Of a stretch of DNA of 51,899 bases, positions 1-7,156 are shown in pieces. The stretch is from assembly GCA_010027825.1 (NCBI GenBank), contig RGUK01000001.1, positions 1 through 51,899 of the forward strand, written 5' to 3'. Numbering within the stretch: the stretch's first letter is position 1; every line of letters starts with the position of its first letter. Source of the stretch: a bacterium (GTDB lineage: Bacteria > Dependentiae > Babeliae > Babeliales > RVW-14). The position numbers were made by a program, and so were the translations under genes. The notes beneath the pieces are model-generated. The model had not been told where the DNA came from. It was given only the letters and a program-made list of their open reading frames with translations, and did no database searches.

Positions 1-714
1 GCCGATCAGGTTCACATTTTGCGGGCAACGCTTGCTTGATGTTTCAAGGATCGTAAACAGCCGCTCAATCTGCTCGTTGATGATGTAGGTTTTGTCGGGC
101 CGGGGATAGAACACGCCGTGCTCCTCGTCCTTGGCCTTTTCCGACTCGGCACTGACGACACCCAGTTCCGGCTTTTCGGACGCCATCCGAGCGAAACCGT
201 AATCTTCGCCGGCGACGGGCGTACCAAACGAAACGGTAGCAGCTTTTTCAGCCGCGGTTTCAGCCTTGGGGTTGCCGTGAATAAACCAGCCGTACTTCCG
301 CTCGTTCATGATGGAGTTAACGGCCCGCTTGTTCAAATTAATTGCCGATGCCGCCCGCCCGGCCCAGTCAGCCTTTAAGTCGCCGCTGATATACTCGTCG
401 GCCAAAGACTTGAGCCCATCACGCTGCTTATCCCACATCGGACCGGCCAGCGTATCTACCATGACGGCGAGCGTGTAACGCAGCACGTCCTCAGTCGGCA
501 CGCGATCGGTGTCGAGCGTACCATTGTCGCTGACGTAATCCTTCAGTTTCTTTGCCGTCATTCCTTCCTGTGCAACGAGGTCGTTCGGCACCATAGCGAG
601 CATGATTTCCATTTCGTCAATAATTTCGCGCGTGTCATGGCCCTGGGCGACGCGGCCACGATTGCTCGGCATGAAACCAACCAGTTCACAATCCTCGTTA
701 ACGTACAGATACAT
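1..714 (-). CDS. MoxR/CobS-like AAA+ ATPase, N-terminal part (truncated by window edge)
   Basis: An open frame of 238 codons starts at the ATG at 714 and runs off the left edge. The last visible residues (RCPQNVNLIG) look like the beta strand that enters a Walker A loop in MoxR/CobS/CbbQ-type AAA+ ATPases, so the P-loop should lie just outside the window. The roughly 200 residues before it form a mixed helical N-terminal region, including a segment rich in Lys, Ala and Asn (about 125-150), which is common in phage CobS-like ATPases. Such proteins are thought to remodel partner proteins, often with a VWA-domain cobaltochelatase-like partner encoded nearby. The gene lies 7 bp downstream of the 722-1,027 gene. 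The family call rests on the final ten residues and on general shape, so it is tentative. Confidence 0.6.
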   Translation of the reverse strand, partial: MYLYVNEDCELVGFMPSNRGRVAQGHDTREIIDEMEIMLAMVPNDLVAQEGMTAKKLKDYVSDNGTLDTDRVPTEDVLRYTLAVMVDTLAGPMWDKQRDGLKSLADEYISGDLKADWAGRAASAINLNKRAVNSIMNERKYGWFIHGNPKAETAAEKAATVSFGTPVAGEDYGFARMASEKPELGVVSAESEKAKDEEHGVFYPRPDKTYIINEQIERLFTILETSSKRCPQNVNLIG

Positions 715-721
715 GTTTTCT

Positions 722-1027
722 CTACTTCTTTAGTTGCCCACGTTTTTGGAGTGCGTAGACAACGGTGTTTTCAAAACTTTCCGGCGTGATGTAGTCAGTG
801 CCGTTGAAATAGTTGAGTACAGACTCGGCGTCTATACGGTCGAATACTTCTTTGAATGGTTTAATTCTTGTGTTATTTAAAGCCACTCTGTATTCGGTGA
901 TGTCGTGGAGGGTCACGACCTCGGGAATAGCGATGACATCCTTGTATTCCTCGCGTAACTCGACAAGTGCGTCGAGGGCTTGGAGGATGCGTTCTTTGTC
1001 CTCATGGTGTTGTTTGGGTGTGTACAT
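722..1027 (-). CDS. Small hypothetical protein (101 aa)
   Basis: The product is not recognised. The frame could open at 1,078, but the first natural start is the ATG at 1,027 (MYTPKQHHEDKE), which leaves 101 residues. The protein is soluble-looking, with a charged helix near the N terminus (about 8-30) and no membrane segment or metal motif. It is followed after 7 bp by the AAA+ ATPase gene, so the two are probably co-transcribed. It could be an adaptor for that ATPase, but nothing in the sequence proves this. Confidence 0.6.
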   Translation of the reverse strand: MYTPKQHHEDKERILQALDALVELREEYKDVIAIPEVVTLHDITEYRVALNNTRIKPFKEVFDRIDAESVLNYFNGTDYITPESFENTVVYALQKRGQLKK

Positions 1028-1093
1028 ATTTTGGGCGGGCAGCCGCCGAAAGGCGTCTGGGCAGCATACCCGACGCACACAGTAGATCCAATT

Positions 1094-1140
1094 GCCGCAG
1101 TGCCGGCTGCCTAAAGCGTGTGACAGCCGGCACTTGCGGC
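1094..1140 (-). promoter_or_regulatory. Long inverted repeat in intergenic gap
   Basis: Two arms pair over 16 bp with one bulged T: GCCGC plus AGTGCCGGCTG at 1,094-1,109 against CAGCCGGCACT-T-GCGGC at 1,124-1,140, around a 14-nt loop. It lies just 3' of the stop codon of the 1,147 gene. No run of U follows on the minus strand, so it is not a classical intrinsic terminator. It may be an mRNA 3'-end stabiliser or a processing hairpin. Confidence 0.5.
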
Positions 1141-1146
1141 TTGGAA

Positions 1147-1917
1147 TCAGAGGATCTCGTGCAACTGCTCGTGCAGTTCCAGGACGCGCCTGGCTTCCTC
1201 GTAAGAATCACCAACGGCGGCGAGGAAATTCTTCGCGGCCTTCAGGTGGGGCATCGGCAACTCGACGCCGGCCGGCTTCGCCTTGTGGGCGATCCGCGAC
1301 GGCTCCGCGTCTTTCTTGGTGCTGACGGCAGCACGCGATCGCTCTTCGGCCGCAGCCTTCGCCTTACGCGGGCCGCGGGCCTTCGAACTGACGCCCTCCT
1401 TCTTCAGCAACTGGCTGACCTGGGCGGGGCTCACTTTAACACCCTTCTTAGCGAGGGCGTTCACAATATCGACGCCGCGGAGGGAGTCACCAGACTCCTG
1501 ACGACGTGCGATCTCTTCACGAACATGGTCAGACATGCTCTTCTTCTTACCGGCCATGGGAGTAGTTACCCTTTTCTTCTTTGAAACCTTTTCGTCGGGC
1601 TCCACCGCGGAGTCGACATCATCGACATCGTCGTTTTCGTCCGACTCGTCTTCATCGTCGTCGTACGAAGGTTCTTCGTCTTCAGCGGGCTCGCCGCCTT
1701 CAACAAATTCAGTATCGGTCTCTTCGGCGACGAGTTCAGCATCGCTGGGCTCATCGGCTTCGAGTTCCGCGTCGACGTCCAATTCGACTTCGTCTTCGGG
1801 CAACATCCCTGTGTCCTTTTCTTTTTTAGTGGCTTCTTTGTGGACCGTTTTGGGCAACGGCTTGCCCCACAAGTTTGCAGGATTGACGATTCCGCCAACC
1901 GCTACGTCTTTGGCCAT
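1147..1917 (-). CDS. Acidic protein with HTH-like C-terminal region (256 aa)
   Basis: The start at 1,917 (MAKDVAVGG) is preceded by a strong GGAGAAG ribosome site. A frame-extending start six codons upstream would bury that site. Residues 40-110 are very rich in Asp and Glu. Residues 111-128 are Lys-rich. Residues 129-178 read like a small helix-turn-helix module (VDIVNALAKKGVKVSPAQVS). A basic linker (180-215) and a C-terminal helix (227-256) follow. The combination suggests a DNA-associated or DNA-mimic-type regulator. The HTH segment resembles one I recall as common in planctomycete proteins. A 10-bp palindrome lies in its leader (1,937-1,959). Function is inferred only. Confidence 0.8.
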   Translation of the reverse strand: MAKDVAVGGIVNPANLWGKPLPKTVHKEATKKEKDTGMLPEDEVELDVDAELEADEPSDAELVAEETDTEFVEGGEPAEDEEPSYDDDEDESDENDDVDDVDSAVEPDEKVSKKKRVTTPMAGKKKSMSDHVREEIARRQESGDSLRGVDIVNALAKKGVKVSPAQVSQLLKKEGVSSKARGPRKAKAAAEERSRAAVSTKKDAEPSRIAHKAKPAGVELPMPHLKAAKNFLAAVGDSYEEARRVLELHEQLHEIL

Positions 1918-1936
1918 AAAAACTTCTCCTTCCATC

Positions 1937-1959
1937 CGGGCATCGAACGTCGATGCCCG
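1937..1959 (-). promoter_or_regulatory. Perfect 10-bp palindrome in leader of the acidic HTH-like gene
   Basis: CGGGCATCGA / TCGATGCCCG with a 3-nt spacer ends about 20 nt upstream of the start codon at 1,917 and just before the ribosome site. It can act as a leader hairpin in RNA or as an operator for a dimeric repressor in DNA. Autoregulation by the HTH-like product is a simple possibility. Confidence 0.5.
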
Positions 1960-1967
1960 ATAGTGCT

Positions 1968-1995
1968 ACACTAGCCTGGTTGAAAATGAAATCAA
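1968..1995 (-). promoter_or_regulatory. Possible sigma70-like promoter for the 1,917 gene
   Basis: On the minus strand, TTGATT (1,995-1,990) and TAGTGT (1,973-1,968) are separated by 16 bp and sit upstream of the palindromic leader. The match to consensus is partial (4/6 and 3/6), so the call is weak. Confidence 0.3.
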
Positions 1996-2029
1996 CCCCG
2001 CGGCTAAAAATTTTTTTATCTGCAAGAAA

Positions 2030-2046
2030 CCGCTAAATTTTAGCGG
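2030..2046 (-). terminator. Candidate intrinsic terminator
   Basis: The palindrome CCGCTAA-AAT-TTAGCGG (minus strand) overlaps the stop codon of the 2,040-2,474 gene and is followed by UUUCUUG. The stem is only 7 bp and the U tract is short, but the position at the end of a run of overlapping genes fits a terminator. Confidence 0.45.
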
Positions 2047-2474
2047 TGGCAAAGAATATTTTCCCGCAGCCGATCAAGTTCGGGATCGGGGGAATTGGTC
2101 CGGTTTTCTTTCCGGACACTCGTTTCAGCCGCTACGTTAGGCGGGCTGCATTGATTTCCGCGCAGCAGGTCCTGATTCAGGTGCGGCCACAACTCCATTG
2201 AGTGGACTGCTCCGAGTAGGTTCCAAGCCGCGTGGGCGAGGTGGTCTTCAGATCTGTCGCCGCCCAAGAATTTGTAAACGTGGGCAATGGCGTGGTTCAA
2301 CAGATCGGTAACGGGCATACCGTTTTCCCAGTTGAACGCCCCAAATTTTTCTGCACCTTCTGCGTATGTGCGAGCTAATGCCGCCAAACCGATAGGGCTG
2401 ATGAGGTCGTACCGAACATGGTCGCAGTCTGCACTGCGTACGGCACCAGTGTCGTATTCATGACGTTGCGTCAT
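2040..2474 (-). CDS. dATP/dGTP diphosphohydrolase-like protein (144 aa)
   Basis: The N-terminal 100 residues fit the phage dATP/dGTP diphosphohydrolase N-terminal family. Visible motifs in order are TGAVRS (9-14), RYDLISP (21-27), YAEGAEKFG (37-45), NWENGMP (48-54), DLLNHAIAH (57-65) and EDHLAHAAWNL (76-86). The conserved Glu, Asp and His residues would bind metal in an all-alpha NTP-pyrophosphohydrolase fold. The expected role is hydrolysis of purine dNTPs to adjust nucleotide pools during infection, a strategy also used by phages with modified bases. The last 35 residues are variable. The gene overlaps the upstream 2,458-2,778 gene by 17 bp. Confidence 0.8.
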   Translation of the reverse strand: MTQRHEYDTGAVRSADCDHVRYDLISPIGLAALARTYAEGAEKFGAFNWENGMPVTDLLNHAIAHVYKFLGGDRSEDHLAHAAWNLLGAVHSMELWPHLNQDLLRGNQCSPPNVAAETSVRKENRTNSPDPELDRLRENILCHR

Positions 2475-2778
2475 TGTTCGCTAATCCTGCGTTAAATGTG
2501 AAATAGAACCGCGGCCGGTCAATAAACATCACCGTGCCGGCTACGCCGTCTTCCTTTCGAATGACGTCGACATACGGCGGGTGAATGTTTTGCACGTCGA
2601 ATTTTTTGGAAAACTCTTCGCTTGTCCACACGTTCGGCTCTAACCCCTCTAGTTTTGCACGAACTTCCCCGCTGTCCAGGGTACTGTAATAATCGTGCAA
2701 AATATCGACAATTGACTGCGACGTCCCTGGAACGTCGATGTCAATTAACACAGGCCCTGATTGCTCATTGCTGGTCAT
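2458..2778 (-). CDS. Hypothetical protein (106 aa)
   Basis: The product is not recognised. The frame can open at 2,877, but the ATG at 2,778 (MTSNEQSGPVL) is preferred because the longer form would run deep into the upstream gene. The body alternates short beta-like stretches (VLIDIDVPG, GTVMFIDRPRFYFTF). It overlaps both neighbours by about 15 bp, which indicates translational coupling in one operon. Confidence 0.65.
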   Translation of the reverse strand: MTSNEQSGPVLIDIDVPGTSQSIVDILHDYYSTLDSGEVRAKLEGLEPNVWTSEEFSKKFDVQNIHPPYVDVIRKEDGVAGTVMFIDRPRFYFTFNAGLANNDATS

Positions 2779-3166
2779 TTGTAGCCTCAGCGGCAGGGGA
2801 GTCGATCTTGTTGACGCGCTCCAACATATCGAGGCGTTCCTTGATTTGGTTTGCCAGTTCGGCGGCGTACTGGTCAAACATCTTCAACTGGCCGATGAAA
2901 TCCCGGTGCACGTCCGTCGCGAAAGCAACAATGCGTCCCAACAGTGCGAGCAGCCCGGCGAGATACGGCGGCTGGTGGTTCCGCAACTTCAGTAAACCGG
3001 TCGGCGTATTTTCGGGCTGGTTTAGCCAGACGGGGATAATTGCGACGCCGGCGAGTTCGGGAACCTTTTTAATGGCGTCGGTACAAAACTCCTCGCTCAG
3101 TTTGTAGAATTCAACGTCAAACGGCAGGCGGTCGGAAGTCTGTCCCTGTGGCTGCTGCTCGTCCAT
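2765..3166 (-). CDS. Hypothetical protein (133 aa)
   Basis: The product is not recognised. It starts at 3,166 (MDEQQPQGQ) with GGAG about 11 nt upstream. It is predicted soluble, with a helical second half (about residues 65-120) that could form a short coiled coil. It overlaps the upstream membrane-protein gene by 50 bp and the downstream gene by 14 bp. Confidence 0.65.
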   Translation of the reverse strand: MDEQQPQGQTSDRLPFDVEFYKLSEEFCTDAIKKVPELAGVAIIPVWLNQPENTPTGLLKLRNHQPPYLAGLLALLGRIVAFATDVHRDFIGQLKMFDQYAAELANQIKERLDMLERVNKIDSPAAEATNDQQ

Positions 3167-3527
3167 GCGCTTCTTGCTCCGGTGATGGGGAATACTGAAG
3201 GTGGTTAGGTAAAAGCCCGTCTACGATGTTGCCAATTCTTGTGGCAGCCAAACCGTAGATAATTATTCGCACAAGGCAGGCAATCGTACCACCGAAATGC
3301 TCGCCCGCCAAGAGCAGCAAAAACAGATAAACCGGGACGTGGTAACTCTTGCAAAACGGGCAGTTTAAGAGTTCGAGCAGCCGGCCTTTGACAGATTCAG
3401 CCGGGGTGACGTCTTGGAGTGCCTGCGCGTAGGCTCGTGGGGTGTCGAAAATTGACCCCTTGTGCCACACTTCGATAATCGCCCCGGCGGCGAAAATGAC
3501 GGCAATAAAATCCAACAAATTAAACAT
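3117..3527 (-). CDS. Membrane protein, DUF1360-like (136 aa)
   Basis: The protein has a hydrophobic N-terminal segment (4-21), the motif LLNCPFCKSYHVPVYLFLLL around residues 52-73, and a third hydrophobic segment around 80-103. The Cys-Pro-Phe-Cys motif at the start of a membrane span resembles the short DUF1360 membrane proteins found in phages and bacteria. The C-terminal 30 residues are polar. The role is unknown; an inner-membrane location is likely. It overlaps the following gene by 50 bp. Confidence 0.65.
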   Translation of the reverse strand: MFNLLDFIAVIFAAGAIIEVWHKGSIFDTPRAYAQALQDVTPAESVKGRLLELLNCPFCKSYHVPVYLFLLLLAGEHFGGTIACLVRIIIYGLAATRIGNIVDGLLPNHLQYSPSPEQEAHGRAAATGTDFRPPAV

Positions 3528-3528
3528 G

Positions 3529-3732
3529 TTAGTGTCGTCTATTCATTTTTTGTTGTGCCTTTCGGCGAGCTTTATTTTCACCGCGGGCGATAGCGTTAGT
3601 GGCGACCAACATGAAGTAGATCGCACCTAATGCGGGTAATGCACTGCCAGTGCCGCAGATAAAAATTGCCATCAGAAATAGCCCGGCAAAAACAACAAAC
3701 GATCCACTGGTGTCGCTATTTCTGTAACCCAT
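3529..3732 (-). CDS. Small membrane protein (67 aa)
   Basis: Two adjacent hydrophobic segments (about residues 10-27 and 29-48) are followed by a strongly basic tail (KARRKAQQKMNRR). The start at 3,732 (MGYRNSD) avoids overlap with the upstream gene; an alternative start at 3,771 would add 13 residues. Neither has a clear ribosome site. Its position next to another membrane protein suggests a membrane-related function. A holin-like role is possible on size and topology alone, but no lysis enzyme is seen nearby. Confidence 0.55.
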   Translation of the reverse strand: MGYRNSDTSGSFVVFAGLFLMAIFICGTGSALPALGAIYFMLVATNAIARGENKARRKAQQKMNRRH

Positions 3733-3740
3733 ATAGAAAT

Positions 3741-3989
3741 TTACACTGCGTACTTGTCTCCGTACGGCCATACTTGCGTAGTATTTGTATCGACGACAGG
3801 CACCTCAACATTTGCGTTAGAGGTTGACTCAATACAGGTCGGCGGATACGGCAACGGCGGCTCAAGCGTGAGGCTATGCACAGGATTATTTGGCAGATAA
3901 ACTTGTGGTCCCGGGCCGCGCATCGTCGGTTGAAACTGCGGTTGCCGGCGTTCTTGGTACAGTTTTGCACTTCGGCTGATTTGAACCAT
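3741..3989 (-). CDS. Small Pro-rich hypothetical protein (82 aa)
   Basis: The start at 3,989 (MVQISRSAKLYQ) is fixed by CTGGAGGAAAC directly upstream; an extension to 4,022 would cover that ribosome site. The protein is rich in Pro, Asn and Thr with no obvious domain. It is the first gene of a minus-strand operon that faces away from the terminase gene. Confidence 0.6.
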   Translation of the reverse strand: MVQISRSAKLYQERRQPQFQPTMRGPGPQVYLPNNPVHSLTLEPPLPYPPTCIESTSNANVEVPVVDTNTTQVWPYGDKYAV

Positions 3990-4004
3990 GTTTCCTCCAG
4001 AGGT

Positions 4005-4046
4005 AGCGGGAAAGCGGGCCACCGTTTAGTATACCCGCTTCCCGCT
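4005..4046 (-). promoter_or_regulatory. Inverted repeat surrounding a TATACT -10-like element
   Basis: Arms AGCGGGAA-A-GCGGG (4,005-4,018) and CCCGCTTCCCGCT (4,034-4,046) pair over 13 bp with one bulge. The loop contains TATACT on the minus strand (4,033-4,028), about 40 bp upstream of the start at 3,989. No good -35 element is visible at the usual distance. An operator-like arrangement around a promoter is a reasonable reading. Confidence 0.4.
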
Positions 4047-4061
4047 GCAAACCATTTTTCG

Positions 4062-4244
4062 TTAACGTTTGCGCACGAACGCAAAAACTGAAACAGGTAT
4101 GGCAATGATACTTTTCACACCGTTGTACAGACTGTCAAAAAACAGCCGACCAATGATGTTGATGCAGTCTTCAAGCCACTGCAGTTCACCTGCGTCAATG
4201 TCTTCGTCTGACGAATAATGATTCCTACGCCTACGTCTGCACAT
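4062..4244 (-). CDS. Possible small membrane-anchored protein (60 aa)
   Basis: A weakly supported ORF. It begins with five consecutive Arg after MC, has an acidic middle, and ends in a hydrophobic stretch (about 43-57) before VRKR. Its start overlaps the terminase N terminus on the other strand and no ribosome site is seen. It may be a chance ORF in the divergent intergenic region. Confidence 0.3.
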   Translation of the reverse strand: MCRRRRRNHYSSDEDIDAGELQWLEDCINIIGRLFFDSLYNGVKSIIAIPVSVFAFVRKR

Positions 4245-6173
4245 ATGGCACCAGAAAAAATAGGGCAGGATGGTAGCCTGCCGGAATTAGCAACAGAGAT
4301 TCCGGATACTGGTATCCGGGCACTGCTGCAGGAACTACTGACTATTGATGCGACGGACCAGGCGTCAGTAATGGCCCGATCCGCCGTGTTGAAAGAGTTA
4401 GCCAAGCAAGGAGCGTTTCCTTCGCTTGAGCCAATTCTTCCACTTGTATTAAATCTTAATGGACGGCCGTACACTATCAGGGATCACTACCCGTTTGGCC
4501 CATTATTCCGCGTTCTTACACCAAAAAATCAGGTGTGGAAGACGGGGCGCCAGTTAAGTAAGTCGACATCGCTCGCGGCTCACGGAATTGTTGTCGCTAA
4601 TGCGATACCGTTTTTCAAGACGTTATACGTCACGCCACTATACGAGCAAATTCGTCGCTTCTCAAACAATTACGTGCGTCCATTTATCGACCAGTCACCA
4701 ATCAAATCTCAATGGACCGGAGGCGACACTGAGAACTCAGTGCTGCAGCGTAGCTTTAAAAACAAATCGCTGATGTTGTTTTCGTTTGCACTGCTAGACG
4801 CTGACCGGGTCCGCGGTGTTTCCAGTGACCGCATGTGTATCGACGAAGTTCAGGATATGGATCCGGATCATATCCCGATTATTCAAGAAACGATGTCTTA
4901 TTCCCGTTATGCGATTTCGCATTTTACAGGAACGCCGAAGTCCATCGACAACCCGTTGGAGGGGTTGTACAAACGGAGCAGTCAAGCGGAATGGTTTATA
5001 CCATGCCACTCGTGTAAGTACTGGAACATCCCATCCATTGATCACGATCTCGATGCCATCATTGGCCCGATGACACCTCATATCAGCGAGAAGTATCCGG
5101 GCACTATCTGTGCGAAATGCAGAAAACCAATTAACCCGCGGCACGGACGTTGGGTGCATCGACACCCGGATCGTCGTTGGCAGTTCGCGGGTTATCACGT
5201 GCCGCAACTTATTCTGCCGTTGCATTTCTCTGACCCAGAAAAGTGGAACACGCTGCTGCTTAAGCGCGAAGGCTACGGCAACATGACGCAGGCCCAGTTC
5301 TACAATGAGGTACTGGGAGAGTCCGTGGACGCCGGTCAGAAACTGATCAGCGAAACAGAACTGCGGGCGGCCTGCGTGCTCCCCTGGGAAAACCACAAAG
5401 AACCAGATCCAAAGTGTTACGCAAACGTCAACGACTACCGCACGCGTGTACTCGCTATTGACTGGGGCGGCGGCGGTGAAGAGGGTATTTCATTCACCGT
5501 AATCGCCGTCCTTGGGTTTCGCCATGACGGCACGATTGACGTGCTCTGGGCGAAACGTTTGCTCATCGGCGGCGACCATTTGCAGGAAGCCGTCGAGTGC
5601 ATGAAATGGTCAGACCGGTTCGGTTGCGATTTTGTGGCCCACGACTATACCGGTGCCGGCACTGTCCGTGAAACGGTTATGGTGCAGGCTGGGTTTAATC
5701 TGGACCGTGTGATGGCCGTGCGGCTCGTTCGTTCTGCCGCACAGGATCTCATGGTCTACAAACCACCGACAGTCATCAATCACCGGGCCCATTACAGCCT
5801 CGATAAAACAAGATCGCTGCTGTATACCTGCCAGGCAATCAAATTAAAACAGGTGCGGTTTTTCCAATACGACTGGACGTCGCAGGATGCCCCCGGTTTA
5901 ATTGCTGACTTTTTAGCGCTCGTCGAGAACAAAGCCGAGTCGCGCCTAGGCGGCGATATTTACACGATTACGCGTAATACGCTGCTCAGCGACGACTTCG
6001 CCCAGGCGGTAAACCTGGGGTGTGCGGCCGTTTGGCACATCAACGAGGCGTGGCCAAACTTTGCACAATTAGCGGGTATCGGACGAATCAACGCCCGACA
6101 GGCAGCACAAGAGACGCCGTCAGACGACTGGGCTGACGACAGTGCCGCCAACCGGTTCTTCGGCGGGTACTAA
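4218..6173 (+). CDS. terL: Terminase large subunit (651 aa)
   Basis: This is the genome-packaging motor ATPase and nuclease. The N-terminal ATPase half has a deviant Walker A motif TGRQLSKST (about 109-117), Walker B MCIDE (206-210) with catalytic Glu, and a coupling motif FTGTP (236-240). A zinc-binding insert has CHSC at 263-266 and CAKC at 298-301, as in GpA-like terminases. The C-terminal RNase H-like nuclease has Asp415 in AIDWG, Asp476 in HDYTG and Asp592/593 in SDDFAQA. The length is normal. It starts at 4,218, the first ATG after an in-frame stop; MAPEK at 4,245 is an alternative. It is the only plus-strand gene in the first 11 kb, and its 3' end overlaps the convergent DUF4314-like gene by 54 bp. 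No small terminase subunit is seen beside it. Confidence 0.95.
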   Translation: MIPTPTSAHMAPEKIGQDGSLPELATEIPDTGIRALLQELLTIDATDQASVMARSAVLKELAKQGAFPSLEPILPLVLNLNGRPYTIRDHYPFGPLFRVLTPKNQVWKTGRQLSKSTSLAAHGIVVANAIPFFKTLYVTPLYEQIRRFSNNYVRPFIDQSPIKSQWTGGDTENSVLQRSFKNKSLMLFSFALLDADRVRGVSSDRMCIDEVQDMDPDHIPIIQETMSYSRYAISHFTGTPKSIDNPLEGLYKRSSQAEWFIPCHSCKYWNIPSIDHDLDAIIGPMTPHISEKYPGTICAKCRKPINPRHGRWVHRHPDRRWQFAGYHVPQLILPLHFSDPEKWNTLLLKREGYGNMTQAQFYNEVLGESVDAGQKLISETELRAACVLPWENHKEPDPKCYANVNDYRTRVLAIDWGGGGEEGISFTVIAVLGFRHDGTIDVLWAKRLLIGGDHLQEAVECMKWSDRFGCDFVAHDYTGAGTVRETVMVQAGFNLDRVMAVRLVRSAAQDLMVYKPPTVINHRAHYSLDKTRSLLYTCQAIKLKQVRFFQYDWTSQDAPGLIADFLALVENKAESRLGGDIYTITRNTLLSDDFAQAVNLGCAAVWHINEAWPNFAQLAGIGRINARQAAQETPSDDWADDSAANRFFGGY

Positions 6174-6383
6174 CGAGAACACGTCGGGCGGGCAGATGCA
6201 CGACAGGTTACGCCCGTTGTCCCATTTGACCAGCACCTGTGTTTCTTTCTCTTTGAAATGCAGCGGCGTGACCATGACCACTGTGCCTAGCGTCCCGACC
6301 GGAATCGGGTTGGGGTCGTTGGGCATGCTCAACAGTTGAATACGGTCGCCGGGTTTCAATAAGTCAACTATCCATTGGCTCAT
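6120..6383 (-). CDS. DUF4314-like protein (87 aa)
   Basis: Starting at 6,383 (MSQWIVDLLKPGDRIQLLSM), the protein shows the DUF4314 pattern: KPGDRI, a PNPIPVGTLGTV segment and VKWDNGRNLS. It is a small SH3-like beta barrel of unknown function, frequent in phages and mobile elements. The frame is open to 6,503, but the upstream part is Ser/Thr-rich and atypical. Its 3' end lies inside the terminase gene on the opposite strand. Confidence 0.75.
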   Translation of the reverse strand: MSQWIVDLLKPGDRIQLLSMPNDPNPIPVGTLGTVVMVTPLHFKEKETQVLVKWDNGRNLSCICPPDVFSLVPAEEPVGGTVVSPVV

Positions 6384-6849
6384 CGAAAAACTCCGTGTTC
6401 TGTTTGACGTATTCAATGCCTTTGTCGCTGACCTGAAAAGCGAAGCAGTCATGCTCGTCGTCAAATGCGACGTCAATGAGATCGCGGCGGGCCCCTTCCG
6501 CAATTAGGTTCGACATGATCCGGTGACACAGGGCGGCAAGAAGCGTGTGAACTTTCTGCATGGCTTCTGCTTTGGTATTTCCGCCGACAGCCATCATGTG
6601 CCCGTTATCCATGGCCGCATGATCACGAACAATCTGTTCCGTCTCCTCAATCGACAAGAAATGCTTTTTTTCCTCAAGGCCAGCTTCATCCAAATTTTGT
6701 TTGATTCCGCTTTGCCGTTGCAGAAATTCACCAAACAACACGAGGGCCTTATCCCGAATAAACTCCATCGTAATTACGTTGGGATGATCAGGATTTGGCA
6801 TGTCATCGCCAGAAAACCACGGACCGCTAGAGTTGTCGTCGTCAAACAT
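6364..6849 (-). CDS. Hypothetical protein (161 aa)
   Basis: The product is not recognised. The start at 6,849 (MFDDDNSSGPWFSG) is chosen because the longer frame to 7,047 has a basic, non-protein-like composition and would overlap the upstream gene by 200 bp. The protein is mostly helical, with a central helix bundle (about 35-120) and an acidic N terminus. It overlaps both neighbours slightly, which indicates operon coupling. Confidence 0.65.
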   Translation of the reverse strand: MFDDDNSSGPWFSGDDMPNPDHPNVITMEFIRDKALVLFGEFLQRQSGIKQNLDEAGLEEKKHFLSIEETEQIVRDHAAMDNGHMMAVGGNTKAEAMQKVHTLLAALCHRIMSNLIAEGARRDLIDVAFDDEHDCFAFQVSDKGIEYVKQNTEFFDEPMDS

Positions 6850-7156
6850 TGACGTTTTCCTTGAGTCGTGCCTCGGCCAGTGCGGCGTCATATGTGCCGC
6901 GAGCAATAATACGATCTCGCACCGCGGCCCGAATCTTGCCGAGGTACGTTTGGTAATCCTCGTCCGTATTGACAACCGACTCGGCCGATGAATACGAGTG
7001 AGGCTTGCCGGTAAGCGGGTTATCGCCGCGCGACATGATCCTGTCAATTGCGGCGAGTTTGTGCGAAATTCTCTCGTCCTCCAGTCGCATTTCAGCCATC
7101 GTGGCTTCGGCGAGATTGGCGGCGGCGGTCTTGATGTTGTCGATAAAATTGGTCAT
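6842..7156 (-). CDS. Hypothetical helical protein (104 aa)
   Basis: The product is not recognised. It is almost entirely helical, with heptad-like spacing of Leu, Ile and Met in residues 1-40, which could form a coiled coil. It overlaps the preceding gene by 4 bp and the following gene by 8 bp. Confidence 0.65.
   Translation of the reverse strand: MTNFIDNIKTAAANLAEATMAEMRLEDERISHKLAAIDRIMSRGDNPLTGKPHSYSSAESVVNTDEDYQTYLGKIRAAVRDRIIARGTYDAALAEARLKENVNV

Noticed and set aside
967..1584. Plus-strand ORF of 205 codons
   Set aside because: It is antisense to the HTH-like gene and the intergenic hairpin, without ribosome site or sensible composition.
1535..1963. Plus-strand Ser-rich ORF opposite the acidic protein
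   Set aside because: Runs of Ser arise from the complement of GAC/GAA codons; no start signal.
3529..3732. Holin
   Set aside because: Two membrane segments and a basic tail fit, but no endolysin or spanin is seen near it, so the name was not assigned.
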